Positions 23,193 to 34,400 of a DNA stretch of 64,000 bases are shown one piece after another. Within the stretch, counting starts at the first letter, position 1; the number at the start of each line of letters is the position of its first letter. Location: the NCBI GenBank assembly GCA_038380795.1, contig CM076270.1:24754001-24818000 (forward strand), given 5' to 3'. The notes below the pieces were generated by a model, which saw nothing but the letters and a program-made list of their open reading frames with translations, was not told where the DNA came from and ran no database searches. The stretch is from Pyrocephalus nanus. Lineage: Eukaryota; Chordata; Aves; Passeriformes; Tyrannidae. The translations under genes and the position numbers were made by a program.

Positions 23193-26100
23193 CTGGGGAA
23201 AAAGGGAGGGGGCTGAAAGAGAAAATGCCCAGGGTCAGTTCTCCATAGAAACAGGTATTTCTCAGCAGAGCAACGTCTGCAGCAGAAGCTTGGGGGGGGG
23301 TTTATGATTTTGTTGTTGTTGTGCATCAGCTTTTCTAATACAAAACATCAGCAATGTAAATAGAACACTTACCTAATGTGGCTGGCAGAGAGAAAAAGAT
23401 GTCCTTCAAATGAGCACCTTAAAGTGGAAAAGCACAGCAAGTTCAGGAGTCCTGATGAAATGACTTATGGGTGGATTTTTACTTCAATACTCACCCAGCT
23501 GCCAGAATAAAAGCACCATTATAGGGTGACTGGCCTAAAGAAACTTAATTAATCATGGAAAATGTGTGGTGTGTGCTTCTGTGTTTTCCAGCCTAACTTA
23601 GTACCCTAAGTGCCACTTGCCCTGTAGGGGATGGAGGACTATTCTACATTTTTTCATAGCACTATTTTGCTTTGTTGTAAGCCTAATCTGTCAACCTTTA
23701 CTTTTACTTTACATAAACAAGCAGTAGAAGTATTAAGGTCACTCAAGTAAGTGAGGACTTTCCTCCCAATTAAAATTTTATGTGAGAACAGGCGTGTCTC
23801 ATCAACATCTTTTATTGCAGAGTTATTCGAGGAATAAACCTGCAAGGACTGGGACCTGTTCTGTGCCAGATCCTATGTAATATAAATCCACAGCACTGAA
23901 CCTGCAGCCTGTGAAAGCACTGAAATTGCGTCTATACAAGATTTCTTCACTTATTTATTCCTCATGAAGGAGGATGTTAAATGAAGAGGATGGATTTAAT
24001 CCATGTCATACAGTAAAGTTATTCCAAAATCAAGGCTGAAGGGGGCACAGCCACTGGGCACCCACCAGTCTCTGTCCTTCTAACCTTTCGTTTGTAAACA
24101 TTCATGTGCTTTTGTAAGCATAATGCTAACAAATACATAAGAAAGTGTAAAGTTGTATCTGTCCTGGGCTGTCTCTCTCCAAAAAGTAATTTAAATTTAA
24201 AATTGTTTTGTTAACTACATTTCAGATGACTGAAGTAATAAAATGCTGACTAATCATGGATTTGATGCTATCTTCTGGCAGGTGCTAATAGAGTACTTCA
24301 GTAATGATTTGGCATTGAGGAAGCTATTCCTAAGAGGGATCAAGTTTAGAAAAACATCCAGAATTCCAGAAAAAAAAAAAAAATCTTTTCACAGTATAGA
24401 GGTAATTTTCCCAAAGGAGCTAAAGTGGGTTTTGCCCTCCAAGGGATCCAGTTTTAGGGAAGAAAAAGCACATTTTAAAACCTACAGTTGATATTTTAAT
24501 TAAACTAGTATTTATCATTCCAACATAGAACATACCATTCTAATTGAAAAGAAATCAATACAATTAAGATGAGGGCCAGGAGGAGAAAATTCCTTTTTTT
24601 TTTTTTTTTTTTCCAAACAGCTCCACTTATACAACTCTATTAGAAAATATGTATTTTGGATCATTTCCAGGTTTATCTAATCCTAAAACAAGTAACCCAA
24701 TTGACACAAAATGATCTTTTCAATACATATATCAAAGTCTATGAAGAGTAGTACACTTTTGCATCCAGCAAATTATAAGACAACGAAAAAAATCTCAGAA
24801 CTTACAGAGATGATGCGTCTCTACTCTCCTACGATCTTCCCAGGGACAGACCAGCTCCTCCCCAGGTACTGGTGACATCTGGGTGTGTGGCACTACAGGG
24901 GATTTCCATCCCTCTGTCCCAGAAGAGCACACAGCGATAGACTGTCATGACATGGCATGACATGCCATTTTACCCACAGAAAACACCTGCATTTCTAGGG
25001 ACACCACCAAAAAGCAACCTCTTTTAGTCATGGCACTTTCTGTTTCTGCAGAAGGTGGGGAGTGCCCTGGGGCTGGGGCTTCTCCTCTGCCCACCTGTGG
25101 AAGCTGGAGAGATGCTCCAGGTGAAAAAAAAAGAGGTTTAGTGCTGACCAGAAGAGCTCACTTTGTGGTAGACTGTGTTCTGCCCACGCCTCAACACATC
25201 TCACAAATAACCAGCAATCCAGCTGTAAGCTGCAGACAACAGAGATAACCCAGCATGGTGTGACAGAGGTTTAATACTAGACACATAAAATAAAATCCTC
25301 CAGTTAAGAGCAGAATTCAGTTAGAGGTTAAAGGTATGTTGAACTTTAATCTGCATCCTGGGTACAGTTTATGGTGTGTGACAAGGGAAATACTGCCATA
25401 ATGAGCTGTTGCTGCCATCTACTGAGCCCAAGGAGTGTGTACTGCACAGATTTACAGTTTGTCTGGTGATTAGGAGTGAGAATATATGCTTGGCTGGATT
25501 TAGTAAAATTCCTGTTTCGTTAGAACGACCATGTTTGTTTCTAGATGATAACCAGAACAGGAATTTGCTTTAGAGAATACCTGTGAGCCTTTGTAGACAC
25601 TGAGTTCTCCTTTGGAGAGTCACTCCTAGCCCATGGGGGAACTGGGAGAGGTGAGCCTGCACAGCTCCCATGATGTGAAACACATTGCTGTTAGTAAGAG
25701 TTATTAGTTAGAGCTGCAGGTTATTCAAATCTTAGTCCACATCAGCTCTCCTTTAGCAATATCACCCAGAACTCCATCCTCTTTGCTGAGGATGAATACT
25801 TGCCTGTGATCAGGAGGAACGACCTTCCAGCTGAAAAAGAACTGGCACTGCATTTCTGCCAGAATGCTGATGGGGGGGATGAAAGTCCAGTGGGCTGCTG
25901 AGGGAGTTCTGAGGAGAAAGAGCTATCCCAGCCCCAGTGCTGCTTCTATTCAGGGCCTGGGTCTCTTCCTGTGAGTCCCAGAGGCTGCCTCTGAGGGGAA
26001 CCAGAGGCATTCAAACATACTCATATACATTCACATTAACAGCAAAAAAATGTATTAACACACAAAACAGCAATAAAGTCACTAATTGCAAGAAATCCAG

Positions 26101-27925
26101 TGTTATCATCTGGTTGCAATTCATAAAAAAATAAATATATGCATGTATTGCTTACCTACAAGGTATTTACGTGGACACTCATAGCCAAACTCAGCCCTGC
26201 AGGTGAATAAAACCCTATTTTGTGTTGACTTCAAAGGAGGTGGGACAGATTTGCTTCAGAGATGTCTTTGGCTTGTTAAGGGTCATAAGAAGACTGAGAC
26301 TGCAGAGGAAAAGGGGATCCTGCTGATCTTACCAGGCTGTCAGTTCAGACACACACAGCTCAACAACGCTGCACAAACGTGGTTTTGCACAAGACCCAAG
26401 ATTATGCTCTACAGTAATACTCACTTCTGTCTAAAATGGAAAAGGCATTTAAAGAAAAAAAAAAAATCAAAGATCTGGTTCTTTTTCTCAGTCTGTATCA
26501 GAGTAAGTCAGGAGTGAAAGGGCTGTATTCAAGAGTGTGAAATTCACGAGAATAGCAAAAAGCGTCCTTTATTCCTCTGCAAAACCGTAAATTTCCACAG
26601 GAGGGAGCTTCTTGCCCACGAAGCTGGCAGGGTGCTCCTCCTGGGAAAGGTGGCAGCGATGGTTCCCTGCGAGCTCATAACCTGTGCAGCCTGATTGCAC
26701 TGCTGGCAGTGACAGAGAGAGCCAGAGACGAAATGGTTAACAGATAATGATGATTGTCAGAGCTTGTTAACCACAATTATTTTCAAGACATATGTAAATC
26801 TGTATAAATACCCAAGTGTGGTATATAATCTCAAACATACTGTTTAAATCTATAAGCATTCCTGAGTTAATTTCACTATGGGAACGTTAGTTGCAACTTC
26901 CTGACTTCACTGTGTTTGAATTCATATCCATGAACATTAATTTAAAATTAGTCTAAATATTTGTTGAGAATTAATCACCTGATAAATTTAGCTCTTTTTC
27001 AATTTTATGAATTATTCATTATCTCCTCTCTTTCCGTTGATGTGTTGGTTGTTTGCAAGAATTGAATTACTGGTTCACACTGGAAAAAAAAAAATCCAGC
27101 ATTTCCAGTGATTTGTAAAATGTTCCCTTTAGAAACTTGACTGGTGATTATGTTGTGTTTACCACCAATATTGTATGGCACTGGTTTTCTTCTTGAAGGA
27201 CCCACTGGAGTTTTTGAGAAGCATAAGCAAGTTCATACAGCAAATATTTTGCAACAAAAGCAAAAGTTTCTGTTTATGTCTTCCATATATATATCATGGA
27301 TGTTTCAAAAAATGAAGCTTGTATTAGTTAAAGCCTGTTGGTGGGAATGTTTGGGAACAGTATGAGATGTTACTGAAGGGATGAACAGTACAACCACCGA
27401 ACTAGAGAAAGCTCCTTTTGCACAGCCCTATCGTAGAAAACACCTGAGCTTGCCAAAGGAGAAGAATAATTTTGTTCTAGGATGGCCTCAGGCAAGTCTG
27501 AATGAAAAACTATCAACCACCAGATATTCTAACGAAGAACAAACCTTTTAAGGAAGACCTTGAGTGGATGGCAGCAAGAACCTTTAACACTGGGTAGTTC
27601 AAAGTGAAGTGCTTTGTGTGCCTCCAGCACGGAGAGGATCACCTCTCAAATCTTTTATATGGCCTGCCTTCAGTGGAGATAGAGGAAGCCCAGATTTCCT
27701 GAATAGAGCTAACATTTTCAGGTCTGCCACTCATTAAAACAATCTTTGTCATAAAATTAATTTACTTGCCAACATAACTTCCCTTCTTTCAGCACACTGG
27801 AACAGGTAACATCTTGAGCTTCCCATCTCATGATGTCCTGGTATTTGTTACTTTCAATATCAGTTTGCTACTATTAATTAAATAACAAATCAGAAAATTA
27901 CTTCTAAAATTATAAAGAAGCAGCT

Positions 27926-27945
27926 CCCCCCCCCCCCCCCCCCCC
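27926..27945. repeat. Poly-C homopolymer (20 C)
   Basis: An uninterrupted C20 run about 450 bp beyond the PLSCR5 stop codon in the transcribed direction, so the PLSCR5 side strand is poly-G. Exact length is uncertain for sequencing reasons. Confidence 0.9.
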
Positions 27946-28174
27946 AGACACACCCTCGTGGGGTTAGTAACTGGTACCAGCACCTGCAAAACATCAAAGG
28001 CTCCTCTAAACACAGACTTTCATCAGTGATGCTGCAAGCCTTCACCCAACCTTTCATGAACATCAAAAGAGAAGGAAGAGAATAGCACTGTTCCAAAGCA
28101 GCAGTGCTCTGTGCGTGTTTAGCTACAACACACATAAAGTGTAGGTGGCAAATTATTATTTACGTGAGACATAT

Positions 28175-28180
28175 TTTAAT
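28175..28180 (-). terminator. Candidate PLSCR5 polyadenylation signal (ATTAAA)
   Basis: ATTAAA, the commonest variant signal, on the minus strand about 212 nt past the PLSCR5 stop codon. No canonical AATAAA was seen nearer. Such hexamers occur by chance in AT-rich DNA, so support is weak. Confidence 0.3.
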
Positions 28181-28391
28181 AAACATCATCATTAGCTCCC
28201 TGTCTTTTCCTGTAAGGAACAAGGATTTTTGCAGTTCAAAATCATGTCCAAAGCTCAAGTGATTTCTGGAGGAAAATGAAAAAGAATTAGGAAGTATCTA
28301 ATGTTTAAGTCTTCAAAGCAAGAGGATCAATTTATGTTCATTTCTACCTCCTGAAACACATTCTGCATATTTCATTGTTTCTGTCATCTTG

Positions 28392-28430
28392 TTATAATCC
28401 ATCCAAAGAGTTTTCAAAGAACATTAAGTC
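28392..28430 (-). CDS. PLSCR5: PLSCR5 last coding exon (residues 252-263 and stop)
   Basis: A 39-nt coding end found by motif: acceptor GTTTATTTGTAG, then codons for [12 protein letters not shown] and TAA at 28394-28392. Human PLSCR5 ends DFMFFEHSLAGL, so the match at this length and position is strong despite its shortness. The Leu in place of Phe after Asp is a mild change in the membrane helix. Confidence 0.9.
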   Translation of the reverse strand, partial: DLMFFENSLDGL

Positions 28431-31400
28431 CTACAAATAAACAAACTGTGAATTAGAGATGGAAGGCATAAAAATGCAACAATTACTATCAAAAGTCTTA
28501 CTTGTAGGCTGTTGTTACACAAAGTAATTAGATTAGGCAATCACTTTTTATCACTGCCACTGAGCAACAGGAGTTTTGGAGGGGACAATCCAAAAACCCT
28601 AACTGTCATTTCTATCCTAACAAAAGCAAAATTTTATGAATTGTAGCAATTCTAAGGCAAACACTTTTCGGTGAACAATTTAAATATTTTTTTAATTTTG
28701 TTTTATATTTTCTGTAAGTATCACAGATGATTGTGAAACCACTGCATGTTAATATTGACACAATTGTGTTGGCAGAAGAGGTACACAACAAGTACCAATT
28801 TTTAATTCTAGAAAATGGGCATCTTAACTTCATCCTTACCCCTAGCACTGAGTATTCTTCTCATAAAATTCTTATCTTACAAACAAAAAATTAAAAAACC
28901 TAAAAAAAACCAAAAGCAGACATAAAAATTGAAACGTTTGGCTTTCCAGTGCACTTACACCTTTGTAGGATCACAGCTGACACCAATGACCCTTTGGCCC
29001 CAGCCTGCACCCCTCTATAGGTCTGCCTTTTCCCTGGGTATACTTACAATGAGGAAACAAGCACCAATCATTACTGCCTTCATTCTCACATCAAGATCCA
29101 CAGGGACCTGGATCCCGAAGTTGGCAGTGTTGGTGAAGACGTTGTTTACAAACCCAGACCAGTACTTGGAAATTTTGCCAATCGTTGTCATCTCATTGAG
29201 AGCTTTTACCTGCACAAATAAAAAACAGGAACAGACATAAATGTAAATAAATCAAGTGCACACTGATGACATCTCCCCAGAATTAATGACTGTGCCCTGA
29301 CATGCAGAGTATGCTATAGTTGTCAGGTTCTTCTTTTATTCTTATGGCTGAGATGTTCTATTAGTGTCAAATTTGCCTTTAGGAGTGGCACACAAGAAAG
29401 GGTCTCAAGTTTGGAAATCAGCATCTTTAGAACTGACAGAAAAGTGCAGGAAAGCAATTTTGAAAGTTCATACTTTTGTTCCTCTCTCACAGTGTTGGTT
29501 TTGCCCTGTCTCATGTTTCTGGCATGCTCCTCATCACATTGCCCTGGACCCCTGGCCCCTCAGGGGACAGATCTGTTCTCATTTCCGTGGCCATCTGCAT
29601 GCTTCTCACAGTGTACTGACACTGCAGACAGCACCCACTGCAGTCTTCTGATTTGGGTAATGAGCTGATACACCCCAAAGTTCCTTTATGGTTCACAACT
29701 AAAGCAAAGCACTTTGTTCACATCAGAAAACTCCATCCAGGGTTTCTTCCAAGCATCTCCCATTCTCCCTCTCATGTGAGAAATTTATTCAAAACAGTAA
29801 AACTTTTAAATTCTTAACACTCATGAGAAAACATACCTCAAAGTCAACGTCCTCAAAACAGCCACAGGTTGCATATGGGCCAATTATTTTTAGTACATCT
29901 TCTTTACTTTGATTCTGTATAGTAAACTTTGGCAGAAAAGGGTCCCAGTTCTGCACAACATACCCAGCTGTTGTGCCTGGTGGGGACTGAACTTCTAACT
30001 AGCAAACAAAAGGAAAAAAAGCAAAAAAAGCAAAATGTTTCAAACTAATTTTATATTAGTATATTTTTCCATTATAGTGTACTGTTTATATAATGCCAAA
30101 ATACTCATTTATTGCATATAGTGATATGTAAGTTTACCAAACAGTGAACTGGATATTGCAGAACAGTCTAGTGGTGTTTTTAAATATGGTGTTTTTAAAT
30201 ATAGAGGAAAATACGAAGCTCAAAAGTGCCACCAGAAGCAAACATCTTTTAAATAAGACTTTATAAAAGCCATACACTGGGAAAAGATTTTGTTATTGTA
30301 ATCAGTGAGTATCCTATAAGCTTTTTTTAAGTAGCTGTTCTACCAAGGGATCGGGTTTTTTTTAAATCCTGATGAAGGGCTGAGAACATAAATGTAATAT
30401 AAAACACTTTCATAAAACAAGAAAGAAGTAAAAGATGGAGAAAATATCTGATACTCTATGGGATCTCCACTCTTCACTCCAAGCATTCACTTCCATTTTC
30501 TGCAGTTTCCCAGAGATATGGGGCCATGAAGAGGCATCAGCCTCCTCAGAGAGCTGCTCCCCAGCCACACCCACACACATCCATGGCCCCCAGGGATTTC
30601 CCATCCTTTCCCCTCCTGGACCACAGTGGGTGATGTCTCTCTGTGCCGAGGCAGGCAGTGTTTTGGGGTGTTGTGTGAATGGAGAGATGTGTATCATCAG
30701 ACACAGAAGCTCTGTGAGGGATGTAAGGGAAGCAGGGTCCCATGGAAGGGAGGGGAGGCACACTGGGACCTGGCCTCATTTCCCTAAAGGAAGGTCTGCA
30801 GTGCCCCAGCACGAGGAGGGGCTGTGAATTCCTGCCTGCCACCCTGGCAGAGCTGCAGGGGGCTTCATTAACGCTGTGCACACAGGGCAGGAGCTGGAAC
30901 CAAAAGCATTTGGGATTGCCTCACCTCCTGCAGGAAGCAGGGGCAGCAGCAGCTGCTGCACCTCAAGGGTCTGATCACTCTGATCACCTCCTGGCCCGCG
31001 TTGTCCGCGATCCTCATGGTGAGCGACCTCAGCGGCGAGCACACCTTTCGGTCAAAGCACTCGTTCTCCTCTACTGCAAAGTAAACTCTTTGTCCCAGAT
31101 GGTTCTTTATCTCGTATTTGCTGGAGGTCTCTGTGCCAAGTATGGCTAATAAAGCAAAACAAGTAGAATGTTAATTTAGTATGATGTCAGTCTGTGTATA
31201 TATGAGTACATGCTCCAAAGAGACAGATTTTTAAACAGATTGTTAAAGGAAAAAGTGTTTTGAAATAATGAAACAAAGAAAATACACAATTGTAAAGAAA
31301 TAATAATGCCAGGTCTGGATTTGGAAGAAATTAGTTCAGAGACTTTGATTTGCTGTACAGTAAAGTACACACCATAAACCAGAATTCACATCCTGAGTTT

Positions 31401-34400
31401 TGGTTTGGGCTTTTTCTTACTTTATCACCTGTGAAAAGTAATACTAGCAGGCTGTCCTACCTCAGTAACTAAGCTCTCACCCAGTGGGTCATTCAAGAAT
31501 CAGACCAAAACCCTTCTGAATGGGAGAAAAACATTTTGGAGCGTTTTACCTGCAGAACCTAATACTTGTTCAGTACTTTGAAATTCTGAGAAACCATGTG
31601 ATTAGAAACTCTTATGCCTCACTTTCTGTCTTCTTCATTTCTCTGTTTGCTTTGTTCCTCATAGCACGTTAGTTATTGTTAATATAATATTTTTCCATGG
31701 ATTGGAATGATGGTCAAACTTTAATAACACTGAGGGGGAGGTGTCTGAGGGAGAGACCTCTGTGTACCAGCACTGTCAAAGAGTGACAAGGATTGCACCA
31801 TACCTTCCAGAAGCTCCACTTGCTGATGAATAATTATCCGGTCCAGCTGTTTGAAAAAAAAAAAATAAACAAGATGGTGGGTCTTGGATAGGTCTGGGGC
31901 TGCCAGTGGTCTATTTTTATTGCTCCTCTCCCTGTTACTGGGATTTCTTTCCTTCCAGAGGTGCACAGGCTGGGTGTCTGAGGGCCATCTCCATCACACT
32001 GTAGAATTCTCTCTGAAATTATGGCCGAAGAATGTGACACTGGGTGCTGTGGCCATGGAATTCACCCTCACACTGGAAGAAAAATAATCCTCGTGGGGGA
32101 ATAAGGAAGACAACAGCAATAGAAAGCCGTGTGAGGAGCAGGATCCACTTCTTGCTCCTGTTCCTCCTCCTTGGCAGAGGGGAGGGCCCTCATCCCAAAG
32201 CTAAGCTTGGTGCTGGGCACCGTGGCAGTGCAGGAGTGAACAAGTTCAAGCTTAAAACGTGCTGGGATCACGTCCCAAAGGCCAGCAATGGCACACAAGA
32301 GCTTTAGTGCTCAGGCACAGGAGCTCTGCATCCTAAATCTGGCACATGGTCATGCCAGGGTGCCAGAATGGGCAAAACAGCAGCCCCACAAAGAAATCTT
32401 ACCTGGCTGAAAAATTTTCTTACCCCATGAGCTGGTTACAAACGCAGGAGAAAAACTGCTTGCCATGATACCCAGCTTTGCTGTGCTTATCATCCCTCTG
32501 ACATTATTCTTCTTTAGAGAACAGTTGTTGGTATTATAAAACCAGCAAGACTTAATTTCAGTCTACCTTTCAGTTTTATGTGACTTTTTATGCCTGTTTT
32601 ATGGGCTAGTATATTAAGGCTTTGCCAGCCTTTTCCATAAATTCCTGATGGGCAAATGGTTGGCACAGGGTCTTGCCATTCCTCACAGCTGCAGACAGAA
32701 AGCACACAGCGACCTTCTGAGACCAGCATGTCACAGCTCTCCAGTGCCTGCATATTTTACAATTGATAAATCTTGCCTGCTACGTATTCAAACTGTTGCA
32801 GCCATTTGTCACTTCTAGTCATCTCCTGCAGCTAGTTCAGGCTGCAAAGAAAAGCTGGTAAAAAGAGAAACTTCTTTATCCCTTTCATTAATCTCTGAAA
32901 TGTGCATGCCAGTAATTGAAATAATAAAAAATATTTAGACTTAAAAATATTCTCCCAAGAATCTCTGCTGTTTGTTTAGGTTTGATGAGAGATGTGAACT
33001 CGTGGAGCTCACGGGAAGGGCTCTGCTGATGACAACAGAATAAACAAGTTAAAGATATTAGGGCCATTTTAATATTTTAGTATTGATTTTAATACGGATT
33101 TCTTTGCCCCACGTAGACTTTCAGAGGGGAAAGAAAATTAATGAGTCTGAACTGTTAAAAGCTTTGAGTGATTTTGGTGTGTGCATTGGTTTATTGTGCA
33201 CAATGTATAAACAATGTTGAGACAACACAGCAGTACCACTTGTTAGCCTTGTTTTCCCTTTCACTGCTTTCTGCCAGGCAGCTATTCTGCTGCATTTTTA
33301 TTGGGGCACTTGTGGATTAAGGGAATTCTGCACTTGCATTTGAAAGCATCCAAAGCCCTTTGGTTTACAAGGGGCTGGTTCTCTCTCAGGCTCAGATATG
33401 TTACAATTCCTTATGCACAGCTAATTCTAAGTATTCAGTTCCGTGGGCATTAAATTTACATCTGATCAGTCTAACCAAGCCTACACTAAGAAGCTTTTTA
33501 CAAAATTGGTTAAGCCTGAATGGTGGCACAACATGAGGCTGAGCCACTCAGGAAATCCTTCTCCAAGGTCTTGCTTGTCTATTCCTGCTGGGGGAAAAGG
33601 TTCCCTTTATTTTTATGATGGACACTGAACAATTCTCCACATTATGGTTGTGATCTGGAAGATGATAATGAGGTTTGGGTAACTTTTTTTTGGTAGGAAA
33701 TTATTTAAATAGTGTCACTTCTGTGATAGTTGTAGCAAGCATGGTGTCTATTTGCTGAGGCAGAAGCAGCTTTTTGCCCTTCTCTGGTGCACCTCAAGCA
33801 GCTGATTGAATTGCTCCCTCACCTGAACTCTGCATTTGCAGGGTGAAATATTGCTGTCAGGCCTTAAGGTACAGGACAGATATTTTCCTTTCCTCTTATC
33901 CAACACTGTATGCTGTGTCCTTGAGTTGCCATTTAGAATGAGATTGTAGGGATCCTTCTGAGATTCACTAAATCTGGATCCTTGTTTCAGAGTCAAACAT
34001 ACATATATATGCTCTTATAAAGAAATATATCCAGCTTTTTCAAATCTATCCAGCTATCTTCCCCACTCAGGCTGGAGATAACCCCAGAATGTCCTTTCTA
34101 TTTGATATCCTGTATTTATTCACAACCACTTTCTATATAATCTTTCTTCCAGCAATAGAACTTAAATGTGTCTCTTTCCCACAAGTTGTTTACTCTTCTA
34201 GGCACTCAGTCATGGTTCCCTCTCTGGTAGTGTTTTTTAGTCTAAAGATGAAACAGGAGCCTTGTTTCAAAGCAGGTTCTCTCTTCCCCATGCCCTTCCA
34301 GTAGCACCTGCCTGTGCCTGTTTCAGTTTGGACCCACCTTTCCCCAGTACACACAAGCACCAGAAGGATACACAGTCTTCTAGTGGCATAAAAAAATTCC

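Larger units (their letters stand above)
15660..28391. other. Intergenic region between PLSCR1 and PLSCR5
   Basis: About 12.7 kb between the CpG island near the PLSCR1 5' side and the PLSCR5 stop codon; its last few hundred bases towards 28391 are PLSCR5 3' UTR. I looked for the conserved scramblase motifs ([26 protein letters not shown]) on both strands and found none, so no third paralogue or obvious pseudogene is present. Contents I can name are one CR1 fragment, short tandem repeats, a TTA microsatellite and homopolymers. Open frames here are up to about 158 codons, with no recognisable product. Confidence 0.6.

Noticed and set aside
15660..28391. A third scramblase gene or pseudogene between PLSCR1 and PLSCR5
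   Set aside because: None of the conserved scramblase motifs could be found on either strand in this interval by eye; a profile search would be decisive.
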